A DNA stretch of 64,000 bases, taken from the NCBI RefSeq assembly GCF_003057885.1, contig NZ_QAGK01000012.1, forward strand, positions 49,672 to 113,671. The letters are read 5' to 3'. A program made the position numbers and the translations under genes. The DNA is from Oceaniglobus ichthyenteri. Lineage in GTDB: Bacteria > Pseudomonadota > Alphaproteobacteria > Rhodobacterales > Rhodobacteraceae. Numbering within the stretch: the stretch's first letter is position 1; each line of letters starts with the position of its first letter. Below are positions 33,820 to 42,805 of the stretch, in pieces. The notes beneath the pieces were generated by a model, which did no database searches, was not told the origin of the DNA, and was given only the letters and a program-made list of their open reading frames with translations.

Positions 33820-33985
33820 TGGGGGCAATCGCGCGCGTTGCCATATAGCGCGCGCAACCGGGCACGGTCGATTTGGCGCGTCGGCATTCGTTTCACTGCG
33901 GCGTCAATATCGCCAATGAACACGGTCCTGCCATCGCCATTGCACAGCAGCGGGCGGCGGATTAGCGTGGCGCAGATTGGTCATT
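33820..33985 (-). pseudogene. Possible ArsC/Spx-family C-terminal remnant
   Basis: On the minus strand a frame without a start codon reads ICATLIRRPLLCNGDGRT followed by VFIGDIDAAVKRM. This resembles the end of ArsC/Spx-type thioredoxin-fold proteins (a LI-RP-L patch then a G). An in-frame TGA lies immediately upstream and no N-terminal half is present. The similarity is short and judged by eye. Confidence 0.3.
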
Positions 33986-33995
33986 GAGGTGAATC

Positions 33996-34685
33996 ATGCA
34001 TATCGGCATTTTGCAAACCGGGCGTGTGCCGGATAATCTTGTGGGAAAAACCACAGATTACCCCGAGAAATTTGCGCAGCTTTTACAGGGGCATGGGTTT
34101 ACCTATTCCACCTTTGTGGTCTGCGATGGTGAAATGCCCCCCGGTATTGATACCTGCGATGGCTGGCTGATTACCGGTTCAAAACATGGCGCCTATGAGG
34201 ATTGGCCGTGGATTCCCCCGCTTGAGGATTTTATTCGCGCCGTTCACCACGCCGGGCGGCCCATGGTCGGGATATGTTTCGGCCATCAGATCATCGCTCA
34301 GGCGCTGGGCGGACGGGTCGAAAAATATCAGGGCGGCTGGGCTGTGGGGCGCACCGCCTATCAGATCGAAGGGCGCACATACCAGATGAACGCCTGGCAT
34401 CAGGATCAGGTGGTGGCACTGCCCCCCAATGCACAGGTGGTGGGGCATAGCGATTTTTGCGCCAATGCGGCGTTGGTCTATGGCGATACGATTTTCACCG
34501 TGCAACCCCATCCCGAATTTGACGCCGATTTCATTGATGCGCTGATTCAAACTCGGGGGCGCGGCGTGGTGCCCGACCCGTTGTTGGATGCCGCGGTGGA
34601 AAAATTGAACAAACCCTTGGATAACACCGATATGGGCCATCGTTTGGCGCAGTTTTTAAAGGCGGCCGCCCATGTCACGGCCTGA
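33996..34685 (+). CDS. Class I glutamine amidotransferase-like protein
   Basis: The product is 229 residues. The nucleophile elbow GICFGHQIIAQALGG holds the catalytic Cys (about residue 94), and the His-x-Glu pair is in VQPHPEFDADF. Beside glutamine-synthetase-like ligases and an FAD oxidase, it probably hydrolyses a gamma-glutamyl amide or supplies ammonia. PuuD in the gamma-glutamyl-polyamine pathway does the former, although PuuD differs in overall sequence. It overlaps the next gene by 14 bp, so the two are coupled. Confidence 0.87.
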   Translation: MHIGILQTGRVPDNLVGKTTDYPEKFAQLLQGHGFTYSTFVVCDGEMPPGIDTCDGWLITGSKHGAYEDWPWIPPLEDFIRAVHHAGRPMVGICFGHQIIAQALGGRVEKYQGGWAVGRTAYQIEGRTYQMNAWHQDQVVALPPNAQVVGHSDFCANAALVYGDTIFTVQPHPEFDADFIDALIQTRGRGVVPDPLLDAAVEKLNKPLDNTDMGHRLAQFLKAAAHVTA

Positions 34686-36042
34686 TCCCGATTGGATGGC
34701 GCAAATTCCCGCCGCCGCGCGCACCTTTCTGGAAGGGCGGCGATTGGACGAGGTGGAATGTATCATCTCGGACATTCCGGGGATTGCCCGTGGCAAGGCA
34801 ATGCCAGCCAGCAAATTTTCACGTCAATCACAGTTTTTCCTGCCCAATTCGATCTTTTATCAAACCATCACCGGCGGGTGGGCCGAGGCAGCAGGCAGCG
34901 AAGGGTTCACCGAACCCGATATGATCCTGTCGCCCGATTACACGACCGCGACCGCCGCGCCCTGGACCGCGGATTGGACGTTGCAAGTGATTCACGATGC
35001 AACCCTGCAAAACGGCGAGCCGGTTCCGAATGCGCCGCGCAACGTGTTGAAACGGGTAATCAAAGCCTATCACGACCGGGGTTGGAAGCCGATTGTCGCG
35101 CCGGAAATGGAGTTTTATCTGGTCGCGCGCAATATCGATCCGGGTCAAGGGATTGTGCCGATGTTGGGCCGCACCGGGCGGCGCGCCGCCGCACGCCAGG
35201 CCTATTCCATGAGTGCGGTCGATGAATACGGTCCAGTGATCGATGACATCTATGATTTCGCCGAGGCCCAAGGGTTTGAAATTGACGGTATCACCCAGGA
35301 AGGCGGCGCCGGGCAGTTGGAGATCAACCTGCGCCATGGCAACCCGCTTAAACTGGCAGATGAGATATTTTTCTTCAAACGTCTGATCCGCGAGGCGGCG
35401 TTGCGCCACGATTGTTTTGCCACCTTCATGGCCAAACCGATCGAACACGAGCCGGGCAGTGCGATGCATATTCACCATTCGGTTGAGGATATGGCGACAG
35501 GGGAAAACATATTTTCCAATCCCGACGACAGCGAAACACCGGCCTTTCACCATTTCATCGGCGGGATGCAGAAATATCTGCCCCAAGCGATTGCCGTGCT
35601 GGCCCCTTATGTGAACAGCTATCGGCGCTATGTGAAAGACCACGCCGCGCCGATCAATCTGGAATGGGCGCGTGACAACCGCACCACCGGCCTGCGCGTG
35701 CCGATTTCCGAAGCGCACGGGCGGCGGGTTGAAAACCGGCTGGCGGGAATGGATTGCAATCCGTACTTGGGGATCGCTGCATCGCTGGCCTGTGGATATC
35801 TTGGGTTGGTAGAGCAGGTCGACCCGACACCGGAATATTCCGGTGATGCCTATCAGGCAGAAGAGGCGATCCCGCGCGGATTGTTTGACGCGATAGATCT
35901 GTTCGATGGGGCAGAGGCGTTGCACAATCTGTTGGGCCCTGAATTTGCCCGGGTCTATTCCATCGTCAAACGCACGGAATACGATGAGTTTTTGCAAGAA
36001 ATCTCACCGTGGGAGCGGGAGCATTTGCTGCTGAACGTGTAA
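34672..36042 (+). CDS. Glutamine-synthetase-like ligase (PuuA/GlnA-III type)
   Basis: The product is 456 residues with the GS beta-grasp N-terminus (ISDIPGIARGKAMPA) and catalytic domain. Motifs include PEMEFYLVARN, EGGAGQLEINLRHGNPLKLAD, and the ATP/metal site GSAMHIHHSV. Ligases of this group join glutamate to amines such as putrescine, ethanolamine or anilines instead of ammonia. Neighbours (amidotransferase, FAD amine oxidase-like protein) fit a gamma-glutamylation route for amine use as nitrogen source. The precise amine is unknown. Confidence 0.88.
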   Translation: MSRPDPDWMAQIPAAARTFLEGRRLDEVECIISDIPGIARGKAMPASKFSRQSQFFLPNSIFYQTITGGWAEAAGSEGFTEPDMILSPDYTTATAAPWTADWTLQVIHDATLQNGEPVPNAPRNVLKRVIKAYHDRGWKPIVAPEMEFYLVARNIDPGQGIVPMLGRTGRRAAARQAYSMSAVDEYGPVIDDIYDFAEAQGFEIDGITQEGGAGQLEINLRHGNPLKLADEIFFFKRLIREAALRHDCFATFMAKPIEHEPGSAMHIHHSVEDMATGENIFSNPDDSETPAFHHFIGGMQKYLPQAIAVLAPYVNSYRRYVKDHAAPINLEWARDNRTTGLRVPISEAHGRRVENRLAGMDCNPYLGIAASLACGYLGLVEQVDPTPEYSGDAYQAEEAIPRGLFDAIDLFDGAEALHNLLGPEFARVYSIVKRTEYDEFLQEISPWEREHLLLNV

Positions 36043-36110
36043 GGGCGGCCCATGGCATATGGATTTGAACCATGCTTGTGCCGGGAAAACCGCCGGGGCA
36101 TACCAGACGG

Positions 36111-37400
36111 ATGAACCTGCTTTTTGCAAATGACACGCCCGGTGCCTATCCACCCAGTTGGTACGCGGAAACGGCGCAGCCCTTGCCGGAATCGCCGCCC
36201 CTGCGCGAAAATCTGCGCGCGGATATTTGCATTGTGGGTGCCGGATATACGGGGCTGTCGGCGGCATTGCATCTGGCCCAGGCCGGGTTTGATGTGGCCG
36301 TGGTTGAGGCGCAGCGCGTCGGGTTCGGCGCATCCGGGCGCAACGGCGGACAGGTGGGCACCGGCCAACGCCAAGGTCAGGATTGGCTGGAGCGCCACGC
36401 GCCCGCTGACGCCCGCGCCCTGTGGGACATCGCCGAGGCGGCCAAGGCCACGGTGCAAGAACTGATCACAACCCACGGAATTGACGCGTCCTATCGCCCC
36501 GGCATTGCTTATGCTGAACGCAGCGCGGCAGGCGTGGCCAAGGCCCACAGCGCCGCCGCCCATCTGGCCCGCGAATACGGATATGATCAGATTGAACCGC
36601 TGGATCGCGCCGCCATGCGCGGGCTGATCGGGTCGGACATGTTTGTGGGGGGGGTGATTGACCGTGGGGCGGGGCATCTGCACCCCCTGCAATTCGCGCT
36701 GGGTCTTGCGCGTGCGGCGCAAAAGGCAGGCGTGCGGTTTTACGAAAACAGCCCGGTCACACGGGTTGAAAACGCCCATGTCCTGACTGAACAGGGCAGT
36801 GTCAGATGCGATCATGTGATATTGGCCTGCAACGGGTATCTGGGCGGGCTGAATGCGCCGGTTGCGGCGCGGGTCATGCCAATCAACAATTTCATCATCG
36901 CCACGGAACCTTTGGGCGCACGGGCAAAAACCGTTTTGACCCAAGACATTGCTGCCGCTGATGACCGGTTCGTGGTGAATTACTGGCGGCTGAGCGGTGA
37001 CAATCGTCTTTTGTTTGGGGGGGGTGAAAGTTACGGCTATCGCTTTCCCAACGACATTGCCGCAGTGGTGCGCAAACCCATGTTGCAGATTTATCCGCAG
37101 TTGAAAGATGTGACCATCACCCATGCCTGGGGCGGTACCTTGGCCATCACGATGAATCGGATGCCGCATTTTTCCCGCAATGGCACAATCTATAATGCCT
37201 CGGGATATTCCGGCCATGGGGTGGCGATGGCCACCCAGGCGGGCAAGATGATCGCCAACGCCATTGCCGGTGATGCCACCCAATTTGATACAATGGCGCG
37301 CCTGCCCAATCCGCGCTTTCCCGGCGGCCCCGCGTTGCGCGCGCCCCTGCTTGCCCTGGCGATGACATGGTATTCCCTGCGCGACAGGATCGGGTTTTAG
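36111..37400 (+). CDS. FAD-dependent oxidoreductase (DAO/PuuB-like)
   Basis: The product is 429 residues. The FAD-binding dinucleotide motif DICIVGAGYTGLSAALHLAQAG lies near residues 38-60, and FGASGRNGGQVGTGQRQGQDWLE follows as in gamma-glutamylputrescine oxidases. The C-terminal FAD site reads YNASGYSGHGVAMATQAGKMIA. It likely oxidises a gamma-glutamylated amine to the aldehyde, but glycine/sarcosine-oxidase-like activity is possible. I prefer the ATG at 36111 from family length; an in-frame ATG at 36072 exists. It is convergent with the second ligase gene. Confidence 0.87.
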   Translation: MNLLFANDTPGAYPPSWYAETAQPLPESPPLRENLRADICIVGAGYTGLSAALHLAQAGFDVAVVEAQRVGFGASGRNGGQVGTGQRQGQDWLERHAPADARALWDIAEAAKATVQELITTHGIDASYRPGIAYAERSAAGVAKAHSAAAHLAREYGYDQIEPLDRAAMRGLIGSDMFVGGVIDRGAGHLHPLQFALGLARAAQKAGVRFYENSPVTRVENAHVLTEQGSVRCDHVILACNGYLGGLNAPVAARVMPINNFIIATEPLGARAKTVLTQDIAAADDRFVVNYWRLSGDNRLLFGGGESYGYRFPNDIAAVVRKPMLQIYPQLKDVTITHAWGGTLAITMNRMPHFSRNGTIYNASGYSGHGVAMATQAGKMIANAIAGDATQFDTMARLPNPRFPGGPALRAPLLALAMTWYSLRDRIGF

Positions 37401-37423
37401 GGTCTGCCGCGCAATGTGGGTGG

Positions 37424-38752
37424 CTAAACCGTATCGAGATACAGTTCGATCTGCTCATCTTCGGTCAGCTCGGCGAGATAGTGCAGCTCTTGGCGTTTTG
37501 TCATCACGAAATTCTTGATCAATGCTTCGGGCAGGATCCGTTTCATCACCGGATCGCTTTCAAACGCATCAATTGCCGCGCCCCAGGTGGTGGGCATGCG
37601 CGGCAGATCCATCGTATAAGCATTGCCGGTGATCGCCGGAGCGGGCATCAGCCCATCTTCGATACCGTTCAGCGCCGCGCCCAAAATTCCCGCAATCATC
37701 AGATAGGGGTTCACATCGCCCCCGGCCACCCGGTGTTCAATCCGCCGTGCCGCCGTGGCCCCACCCGGCACGCGAATCGCCGCCGTGCGGTTTTCATAGC
37801 CCCACGCGATGGCAGTGGGCGCATGGGCGCCGGGCACAAAACGGTCGTAGCTGTTGCCATGGGGCGCAAACAGCAGGGTCGAGGCGGGCATCGCCGCCAT
37901 ACATCCGGCAATCGCATGAAGCAGGGCAGGGGTGCCTTCGGGGCCGCCATTGTCGAAAATATTCTTGCCGTCGCGGTCCAGCACCGAAAAATGCACATGC
38001 ATCCCGTTGCCGCTGTGCTCTTCATACGGTTTGGCCATGAACGATGCGGCAAACCCGTGTTTGCGGGCCATGCCGCGCACCAGAAGTTTGAACAAATAGG
38101 CATCGTCGGCGGCCTTTAGCGGGTCGGCCACATGGGTCAGGTTGACCTCAAACTGGCCCTTGCCCGCCTCGGAAATCACTGTTTCGGCAGGAATATCCAT
38201 GGCATCGCAGGCATCGTAGAGATCGGTAAAAAAGCTGTCCCAGGCATCCAGCGCACGCAGAGACAGGATTTCGGCCCCTTGGCGGCGTTTGCCGGATCGG
38301 GGCGATTTTGGAACGCGCAGATCCTTGCCGGAATCGTCGATCAGATAAAACTCCAACTCGGTTGCAACCACCGGAGTCAGACCCTTGGCGGCAAAGCGGT
38401 TTTGCACATCCGACAGGGCATGGCGCGGATCGCCGGCAAAGGGGCGGCCATCTTCGTGAAACATCCACAGGGGCAACAGCGCGGTGGGTGCCTCAAGCCA
38501 AGGCATCGGGATCAGGCCGCGTTCCGTGGGAAACAGAACGCCGTCCGGATCACCCGCATCATGCACCAGGGGACTGTCGTCGATATCTTCGCCCCAGATA
38601 TCCAGAAACATGACGGAATAGGGAAACCGGGAGCCGTCGGTAAATACCTTTTCGGCCAGGCGGGCGGGCATCCGTTTGCCACGGGGCTGACCGTTCAGGT
38701 CTGATGCCGCGACACGGATGGTTTTGATTTCGGGGTGTTCGGAGAGGTTCAT
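37424..38752 (-). CDS. Second glutamine-synthetase-like ligase
   Basis: The product is 442 residues. The GS core is intact: ASDLNGQPRGKRMPA at the N-terminus, TELEFYLIDD, SEAGKGQFEVNLTH, and SGNGMHVHFSV at the ATP site. It differs clearly from the ligase on the other strand (for example SGNGMHVHFSV against GSAMHIHHSV). It closes an operon with the polar amino acid importer; its start overlaps the permease stop by 4 bp. It probably gamma-glutamylates an amine imported by that transporter. Confidence 0.88.
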   Translation of the reverse strand: MNLSEHPEIKTIRVAASDLNGQPRGKRMPARLAEKVFTDGSRFPYSVMFLDIWGEDIDDSPLVHDAGDPDGVLFPTERGLIPMPWLEAPTALLPLWMFHEDGRPFAGDPRHALSDVQNRFAAKGLTPVVATELEFYLIDDSGKDLRVPKSPRSGKRRQGAEILSLRALDAWDSFFTDLYDACDAMDIPAETVISEAGKGQFEVNLTHVADPLKAADDAYLFKLLVRGMARKHGFAASFMAKPYEEHSGNGMHVHFSVLDRDGKNIFDNGGPEGTPALLHAIAGCMAAMPASTLLFAPHGNSYDRFVPGAHAPTAIAWGYENRTAAIRVPGGATAARRIEHRVAGGDVNPYLMIAGILGAALNGIEDGLMPAPAITGNAYTMDLPRMPTTWGAAIDAFESDPVMKRILPEALIKNFVMTKRQELHYLAELTEDEQIELYLDTV

Positions 38753-39588
38753 CTGATAACCTGAGGGCGAATGCGCAGCTTTGCGCGCTGCTCACCCGGC
38801 AAATGTCGGTTTAGCCGCTTATTTGCAAGGTTAAAGATGCCAATCACCGCCAATGTCAGCAAAATAAAGTAACCCGCCAGAATCGGATAGGGGATGAACG
38901 GATTAAACGTCTTGTCGGCAAAATAGCTGGCGTAATACAAGGCATCGCCGCGCTGCTGCCAGGCGGGAAAGCTGGAAAAGAACACCAGCGTTGTGGCGTG
39001 AAACAGGAATATCGCCTCGTTCGTATACGAGGGCCAGGCGAGGCGCAGCATGGTGGGAAACGTGATTTTGCGAAACTTGCGCCAGCCGGTAAAGCCATAG
39101 GCATCGGCGGCCTCCATATCGCCCTTGGGGATCGAACGCAGCGCGCCATAAAAAATCTCGCCCGCATAGGCGGCAGTGTTCAGGAACAGCACGATCAGCG
39201 CGCCCGCCCAGGCCCGCGTCAACCAGCGTGTTTCAACGGTGATTTCCGTAAATCCAAGGTTCAAATCAAAACCAAGCCGGGGCAATAAAACAAAGGTTTC
39301 ATAGGCCAGGAAAAACTGAATGAACAAGGGGGATCCGCGAAAGACAAACACGAACCAATCGGCCGGTTTCCGGATCAGCGGGCTGTGCGCCGATTTGGCC
39401 ATGGCCACGGCGATTGACAGGAAAAACCCAAACGCCAAAGCGATGATGCCGAAATAGATGTTCCAGATCATCCCCGACCCGATCAGGGTGAATTGTTCAC
39501 ACAATGTGAAATCACTTCGCGGCAAAAGACGTTCGCCAATTCCGATTGAGCGCAGCCCATAAGCCTGAATTGTTTCCAGACAACTCAT
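38749..39588 (-). CDS. Polar amino acid ABC transporter permease
   Basis: The product is 279 residues with a HisM/GlnP-type core: FFLSIAVAMAKSA, KPADWFVFVFRGSPLFIQFFLAYE and the EAA loop GDMEAADAYGFTGWRKFRKITFPTMLRLAWPSY. The ATG at 39588 overlaps the stop of the first permease by 4 bp (ATGA). The longer upstream frame lies inside that gene and is not used. With the partner permease it forms a heterodimeric channel. Confidence 0.92.
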   Translation of the reverse strand: MSCLETIQAYGLRSIGIGERLLPRSDFTLCEQFTLIGSGMIWNIYFGIIALAFGFFLSIAVAMAKSAHSPLIRKPADWFVFVFRGSPLFIQFFLAYETFVLLPRLGFDLNLGFTEITVETRWLTRAWAGALIVLFLNTAAYAGEIFYGALRSIPKGDMEAADAYGFTGWRKFRKITFPTMLRLAWPSYTNEAIFLFHATTLVFFSSFPAWQQRGDALYYASYFADKTFNPFIPYPILAGYFILLTLAVIGIFNLANKRLNRHLPGEQRAKLRIRPQVIR

Positions 39589-40460
39589 GCCGCGCGCCTT
39601 TGCTCTTCGCCCGCGACGGTGGCCTGACCGCGCGACAGGCGCGTGGTAAGCCGCGCCAGCGCGATTTCGGATACTTTGGTCAAACCAAGATAAAACACCA
39701 AAAGACCCAGAAAATAATACAACCGCCAATCGGGGTGGGGGTAATCATACATCGACGCTTTCGATGTGCCCAGTTCGCGTGCCCAATAAACAATGTCCTC
39801 GACGCCCAAAAGAAACAAAAGCGGCGTCGCCTTGATCAGGATCATCCACAGGTTTGACAGGCCGGGCAGGGCATAGATCCACATTTGTGGCACAAGAATG
39901 CGCCAAAATGTCTGGCTGCGCGACAGGCCATACGCCTCGGCGGTTTCGATCTGTTCGTTGGGCACGGCGCGCATGGCGCCAAACAGCACGTTCGCCGCAA
40001 AGGCCCCGAACACAATCGCAAAGGTCAGAACCGCAAGCGAAAATCCATACGCCTCGTGCACCCATTGCGGGCTGTTGGACAGGGGCAATTTGGCCGCCGC
40101 GCAGACCACGAAATCATTGCCCTGGCGGATCGGCATATCCCAATCGGGGCATTTCACCTGGTGGCGCAGCCATTCAAACCCCTGATCCAATGCAATCACA
40201 AAGAACAGGAAAAATGCAATATCAGGCACGCCGCGCACAATCGACGTATAAGCCTTGCCAAACCAGCGCAGGGGCAAAACCGGGCTGCGCGCCGCCATCG
40301 CCCCCCCAAAGCCAAAGGCCAACGCTGCCGGGGCGGTAACCGCCAACAACAACATCACCGTCCCGAACGAGCCATAAAACGCCATGTGCTTGCCCGTTGT
40401 CAGATAACAGGCAAGCCAGTGAAAGCCGTCGAGGGTTTTGGGATCGCTACACTGAAAAAT
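39585..40460 (-). CDS. Polar amino acid ABC transporter permease with an apparent ATT start
   Basis: The product is about 291 residues. HisQ/HisM-like features include YTSIVRGVPDIAFFLFFVIALDQG and the EAA loop EQIETAEAYGLSRSQTFWRILVPQMW. An ATG at 40385 gives only 266 residues and removes the segment GFHWLACYLTTGKH, which I recall as conserved in related permeases. Between an in-frame stop and that ATG there is no ATG, GTG or TTG. The ATT at 40460 has AAAAGGTG ending seven bases upstream, so translation most likely begins there. The start is an inference. Confidence 0.85.
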   Translation of the reverse strand: MFQCSDPKTLDGFHWLACYLTTGKHMAFYGSFGTVMLLLAVTAPAALAFGFGGAMAARSPVLPLRWFGKAYTSIVRGVPDIAFFLFFVIALDQGFEWLRHQVKCPDWDMPIRQGNDFVVCAAAKLPLSNSPQWVHEAYGFSLAVLTFAIVFGAFAANVLFGAMRAVPNEQIETAEAYGLSRSQTFWRILVPQMWIYALPGLSNLWMILIKATPLLFLLGVEDIVYWARELGTSKASMYDYPHPDWRLYYFLGLLVFYLGLTKVSEIALARLTTRLSRGQATVAGEEQRRAA

Positions 40461-40506
40461 GGCGCGGCACCTTTTGCAAATGGCGGGATCTGGATATTTT
40501 CAGCAA

Positions 40507-40531
40507 GAAAAAGGGGGCAGGTTTGCGCCCC
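40507..40531 (-). terminator. Attenuating terminator between binding-protein and permease genes
   Basis: Read on the minus strand, GGGGC and GCCCC form a stem around an 8-base loop, followed by C and five Ts, 13 bp after the binding-protein stop codon. As in the second TRAP operon, this would lower permease expression relative to the binding protein. Confidence 0.6.
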
Positions 40532-40544
40532 GCCCCCCCCGTGA

Positions 40545-41270
40545 TCAGAACTGAGCGCTGTCCGCACCCAGCCATTTGACGATCAACTCATTCAGCGAAC
40601 CGTCAGCCTTCATGGATTGAATGGCGGCGGTGATCGATTCGCGCAATTCGGGATCGGATTTGCGGAACGCCATGCCCAGACCTTCGTCCAACGGGACATC
40701 TTCGCCCACGAACATCATGTCGGTTTCACCCTCGACGATGGGAAACAGGAAATCCTTGTCGGCCAGCGCGGCGTCGGCTTCGCCGTTGCGCACGGCGGCC
40801 ACCGCTTCGTCGAACGTGGCGAATTCAACCAGCGTGGCACCGGAATCGACCACATGGTTGGCCTGTACCGTGCCGACCTGGCTGGCGACAACACCGCCGG
40901 AAATATCGGCATCATCGCTCAGCGCGACATAGGCCGAGGGCGACGGCGGGGTGTAGTTTTCGGCAAAATCAACGACTTCGCGGCGTTCATCGGTGATCGA
41001 CATGCCCGCGATAATCGCGTCATAGTTGCCTGACACCAGGTTTGGGATGATCGAATCCCAATCATTGGTCACCCATTCACAGGTGAGCTCTGCGCGCTTG
41101 CACAATTCATCCCCAAGGTCGCGTTCGAACCCGTCAACTTCGCCATTGTCATTGATGAAGTTATAGGGCGCATAGGCGCCTTCGGTGCCGAGCCGAACGG
41201 TCGTGTCCTGGGCCAGGGCCATGCCCGCCGTCAAAGCCAGAGCAGCAGTCGCAAGAATAAGAGTCTTCAC
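40545..41270 (-). CDS. Polar amino acid ABC transporter substrate-binding protein
   Basis: The product is 241 residues with a signal peptide (MKTLILATAALALTAGMALAQ). The SBP class 3 pattern is clear: VRLGTEGAYAPYNFINDNGEVDGFERDLGDELCKRA and YDAIIAGMSITDERREVVDFAENY. Such proteins bind lysine/arginine/ornithine-like ligands. The lack of an aspartate/glutamate-specific signature and the linked gamma-glutamyl ligase make a basic amino acid or amine plausible, which is inference. Confidence 0.92.
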   Translation of the reverse strand: MKTLILATAALALTAGMALAQDTTVRLGTEGAYAPYNFINDNGEVDGFERDLGDELCKRAELTCEWVTNDWDSIIPNLVSGNYDAIIAGMSITDERREVVDFAENYTPPSPSAYVALSDDADISGGVVASQVGTVQANHVVDSGATLVEFATFDEAVAAVRNGEADAALADKDFLFPIVEGETDMMFVGEDVPLDEGLGMAFRKSDPELRESITAAIQSMKADGSLNELIVKWLGADSAQF

Positions 41271-41294
41271 TTTATAATCTCCCGTTTCGTAAGG

Positions 41295-42074
41295 TTATTT
41301 GGATTGGCCTGCATTCAAGAATTGTTGCAGGCGTTGGGTTTGCGGCGCGCCGAACACAGCGGCAGGCGCGCCTTCTTCTTCGATCCGGCCCTGGTGCAAA
41401 AACACTACGTGGTCGGATACATCATGGGCCAGGCGCATATCGTGGGTCACCAACAACATGGTGCGCCCTTCTTCGGCCAGGCTTTTGATGACTTTGACGA
41501 CCTCTTGTTCCCGTTCCGGATCAAGGGCCGATGTGGGTTCGTCAAACAACAGGGCGCGCGGCTCCATGCACAAGGCGCGGGCGATGGCGGCGCGTTGTTG
41601 CTGACCCCCCGACAGCATGGCGGGGTAGGCGGCGCATTTGTCCCCAATCCCGACCTTGGCCAGATATTCGCGCGCCTTTGCCTCGACCTCGTGCTTGTCA
41701 CGTTTCAAAACGGTGACGGGGGCCTCCATCACGTTTTGCAGAATTGTCATGTGTGCCCACAGATTGAACTGTTGAAACACCATCGAAAGATTGGTGCGGA
41801 TGCGCGTCACTTGGGCGCGGTTGGCCGGCCTGCGGGCCAGACCGGTGCCGCGCCACTCAATCGGCTCGCCTTCGAATTTGATTTCGCCCTGCTGGCTGTC
41901 CTCCAACAGATTGGCACAGCGCAACAGCGTGGATTTGCCCGACCCCGACGATCCGATCAATGACACGACATGCCCGCGCGGGGCGACCATATCGACCCCT
42001 TTCAACACCTCAAGGGCGCCATAGCTTTTGTGCAAATCGCGGATTTCGATCACGGGGGCGGCAGTGTTTGACAA
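41295..42074 (-). CDS. Polar amino acid ABC transporter ATPase
   Basis: The product is 259 residues of the HisP/GlnQ type. Walker A is GSSGSGKSTLLR (about residue 39), Q-loop MVFQQFNLWAHMT, signature LSGGQQQRAAIARAL and Walker B ALLFDEPTSALDPE. It is the first gene of the five-gene operon ATPase, binding protein, two permeases and ligase, and lies 24 bp upstream of the binding-protein gene. Confidence 0.95.
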   Translation of the reverse strand: MSNTAAPVIEIRDLHKSYGALEVLKGVDMVAPRGHVVSLIGSSGSGKSTLLRCANLLEDSQQGEIKFEGEPIEWRGTGLARRPANRAQVTRIRTNLSMVFQQFNLWAHMTILQNVMEAPVTVLKRDKHEVEAKAREYLAKVGIGDKCAAYPAMLSGGQQQRAAIARALCMEPRALLFDEPTSALDPEREQEVVKVIKSLAEEGRTMLLVTHDMRLAHDVSDHVVFLHQGRIEEEGAPAAVFGAPQTQRLQQFLNAGQSK

Positions 42075-42208
42075 AATGGAACCCTGTTGGTGAATTTCGC
42101 CGATTAGGGCGGATTAGCCGCGCGATTGCAACGCAGAATTGGCCGCTGACGTTGGGTAAGCCTGAGCTTTGGCGATGTAAACACCGCAAAACGCGCTTTG
42201 TGCGCCGA

Positions 42209-42652
42209 TCACGGCTGGCGCGCCTCGACCCGCTGGCGGGCCAGATTGCTGTCGCGGTCATTCAGGCCCAGCATCGGCGCAATCAGACGCAAAAGCGCGT
42301 CTTCGTCTTCGTCGCGCACGCCATCGGCCAGAACGATTTCCCACAAGGCTTCAACCACTTGCACACGATCCTCGAACGCGACGGCGTTCTTGATGGCGCG
42401 GGTGAAACGCACGGTGTCGGGCGCCTCGGATTCCAGACTTTCCGCCTCGCGGCGCAGGGCGGCGGCCTCGAACGGAGAAAGCGCGTACCGTTTGCAGAGT
42501 ACACGATCGATTTTGGCGATTTCGACATCAGAATAATCGTCATCGGCGCGGGCAATACGCACCAGCAGCGCGGCCAGGGCAAGCCGCGCGTCAGGGTCAG
42601 ACAATGTATCAGGTTCGGGTGCGGTGAGCCGCGTCAAGAATTCTTTAAACAT
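42209..42652 (-). CDS. TerB-like protein
   Basis: The product is 147 residues, all-helical in appearance. The TerB pattern appears as LAALLVRIARADDDYSDVEIAKIDRVL (about 33-59) and VVEALWEIVLADGVRDEDEDALLRLIAPMLGL (about 106-137), with the acidic residues typical of the metal-binding sites. TerB-family proteins are linked to tellurite resistance and stress responses, but most members lack proven function. I chose the ATG at 42652 over an upstream extension. Confidence 0.8.
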   Translation of the reverse strand: MFKEFLTRLTAPEPDTLSDPDARLALAALLVRIARADDDYSDVEIAKIDRVLCKRYALSPFEAAALRREAESLESEAPDTVRFTRAIKNAVAFEDRVQVVEALWEIVLADGVRDEDEDALLRLIAPMLGLNDRDSNLARQRVEARQP

Positions 42653-42805
42653 ATGTGGGATATAAGGGCAGGGCGGCAATTGGGAAAGGGGCGCTAATGG
42701 TATGGCAGAAATACCATGTCACATAATGTTGTATCTTTTTGCCTACGTGCGCGTGAAAAAACCGCTATATATTGGCGTGTCTTAACCTTTTGCGATGGAA
42801 TCACC

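Noticed and set aside
34828..35997. 389-residue minus-strand frame opposite the first glutamine-synthetase-like gene
   Set aside because: Shadow of a gene with complete GS motifs; its own peptide has no recognisable domain.
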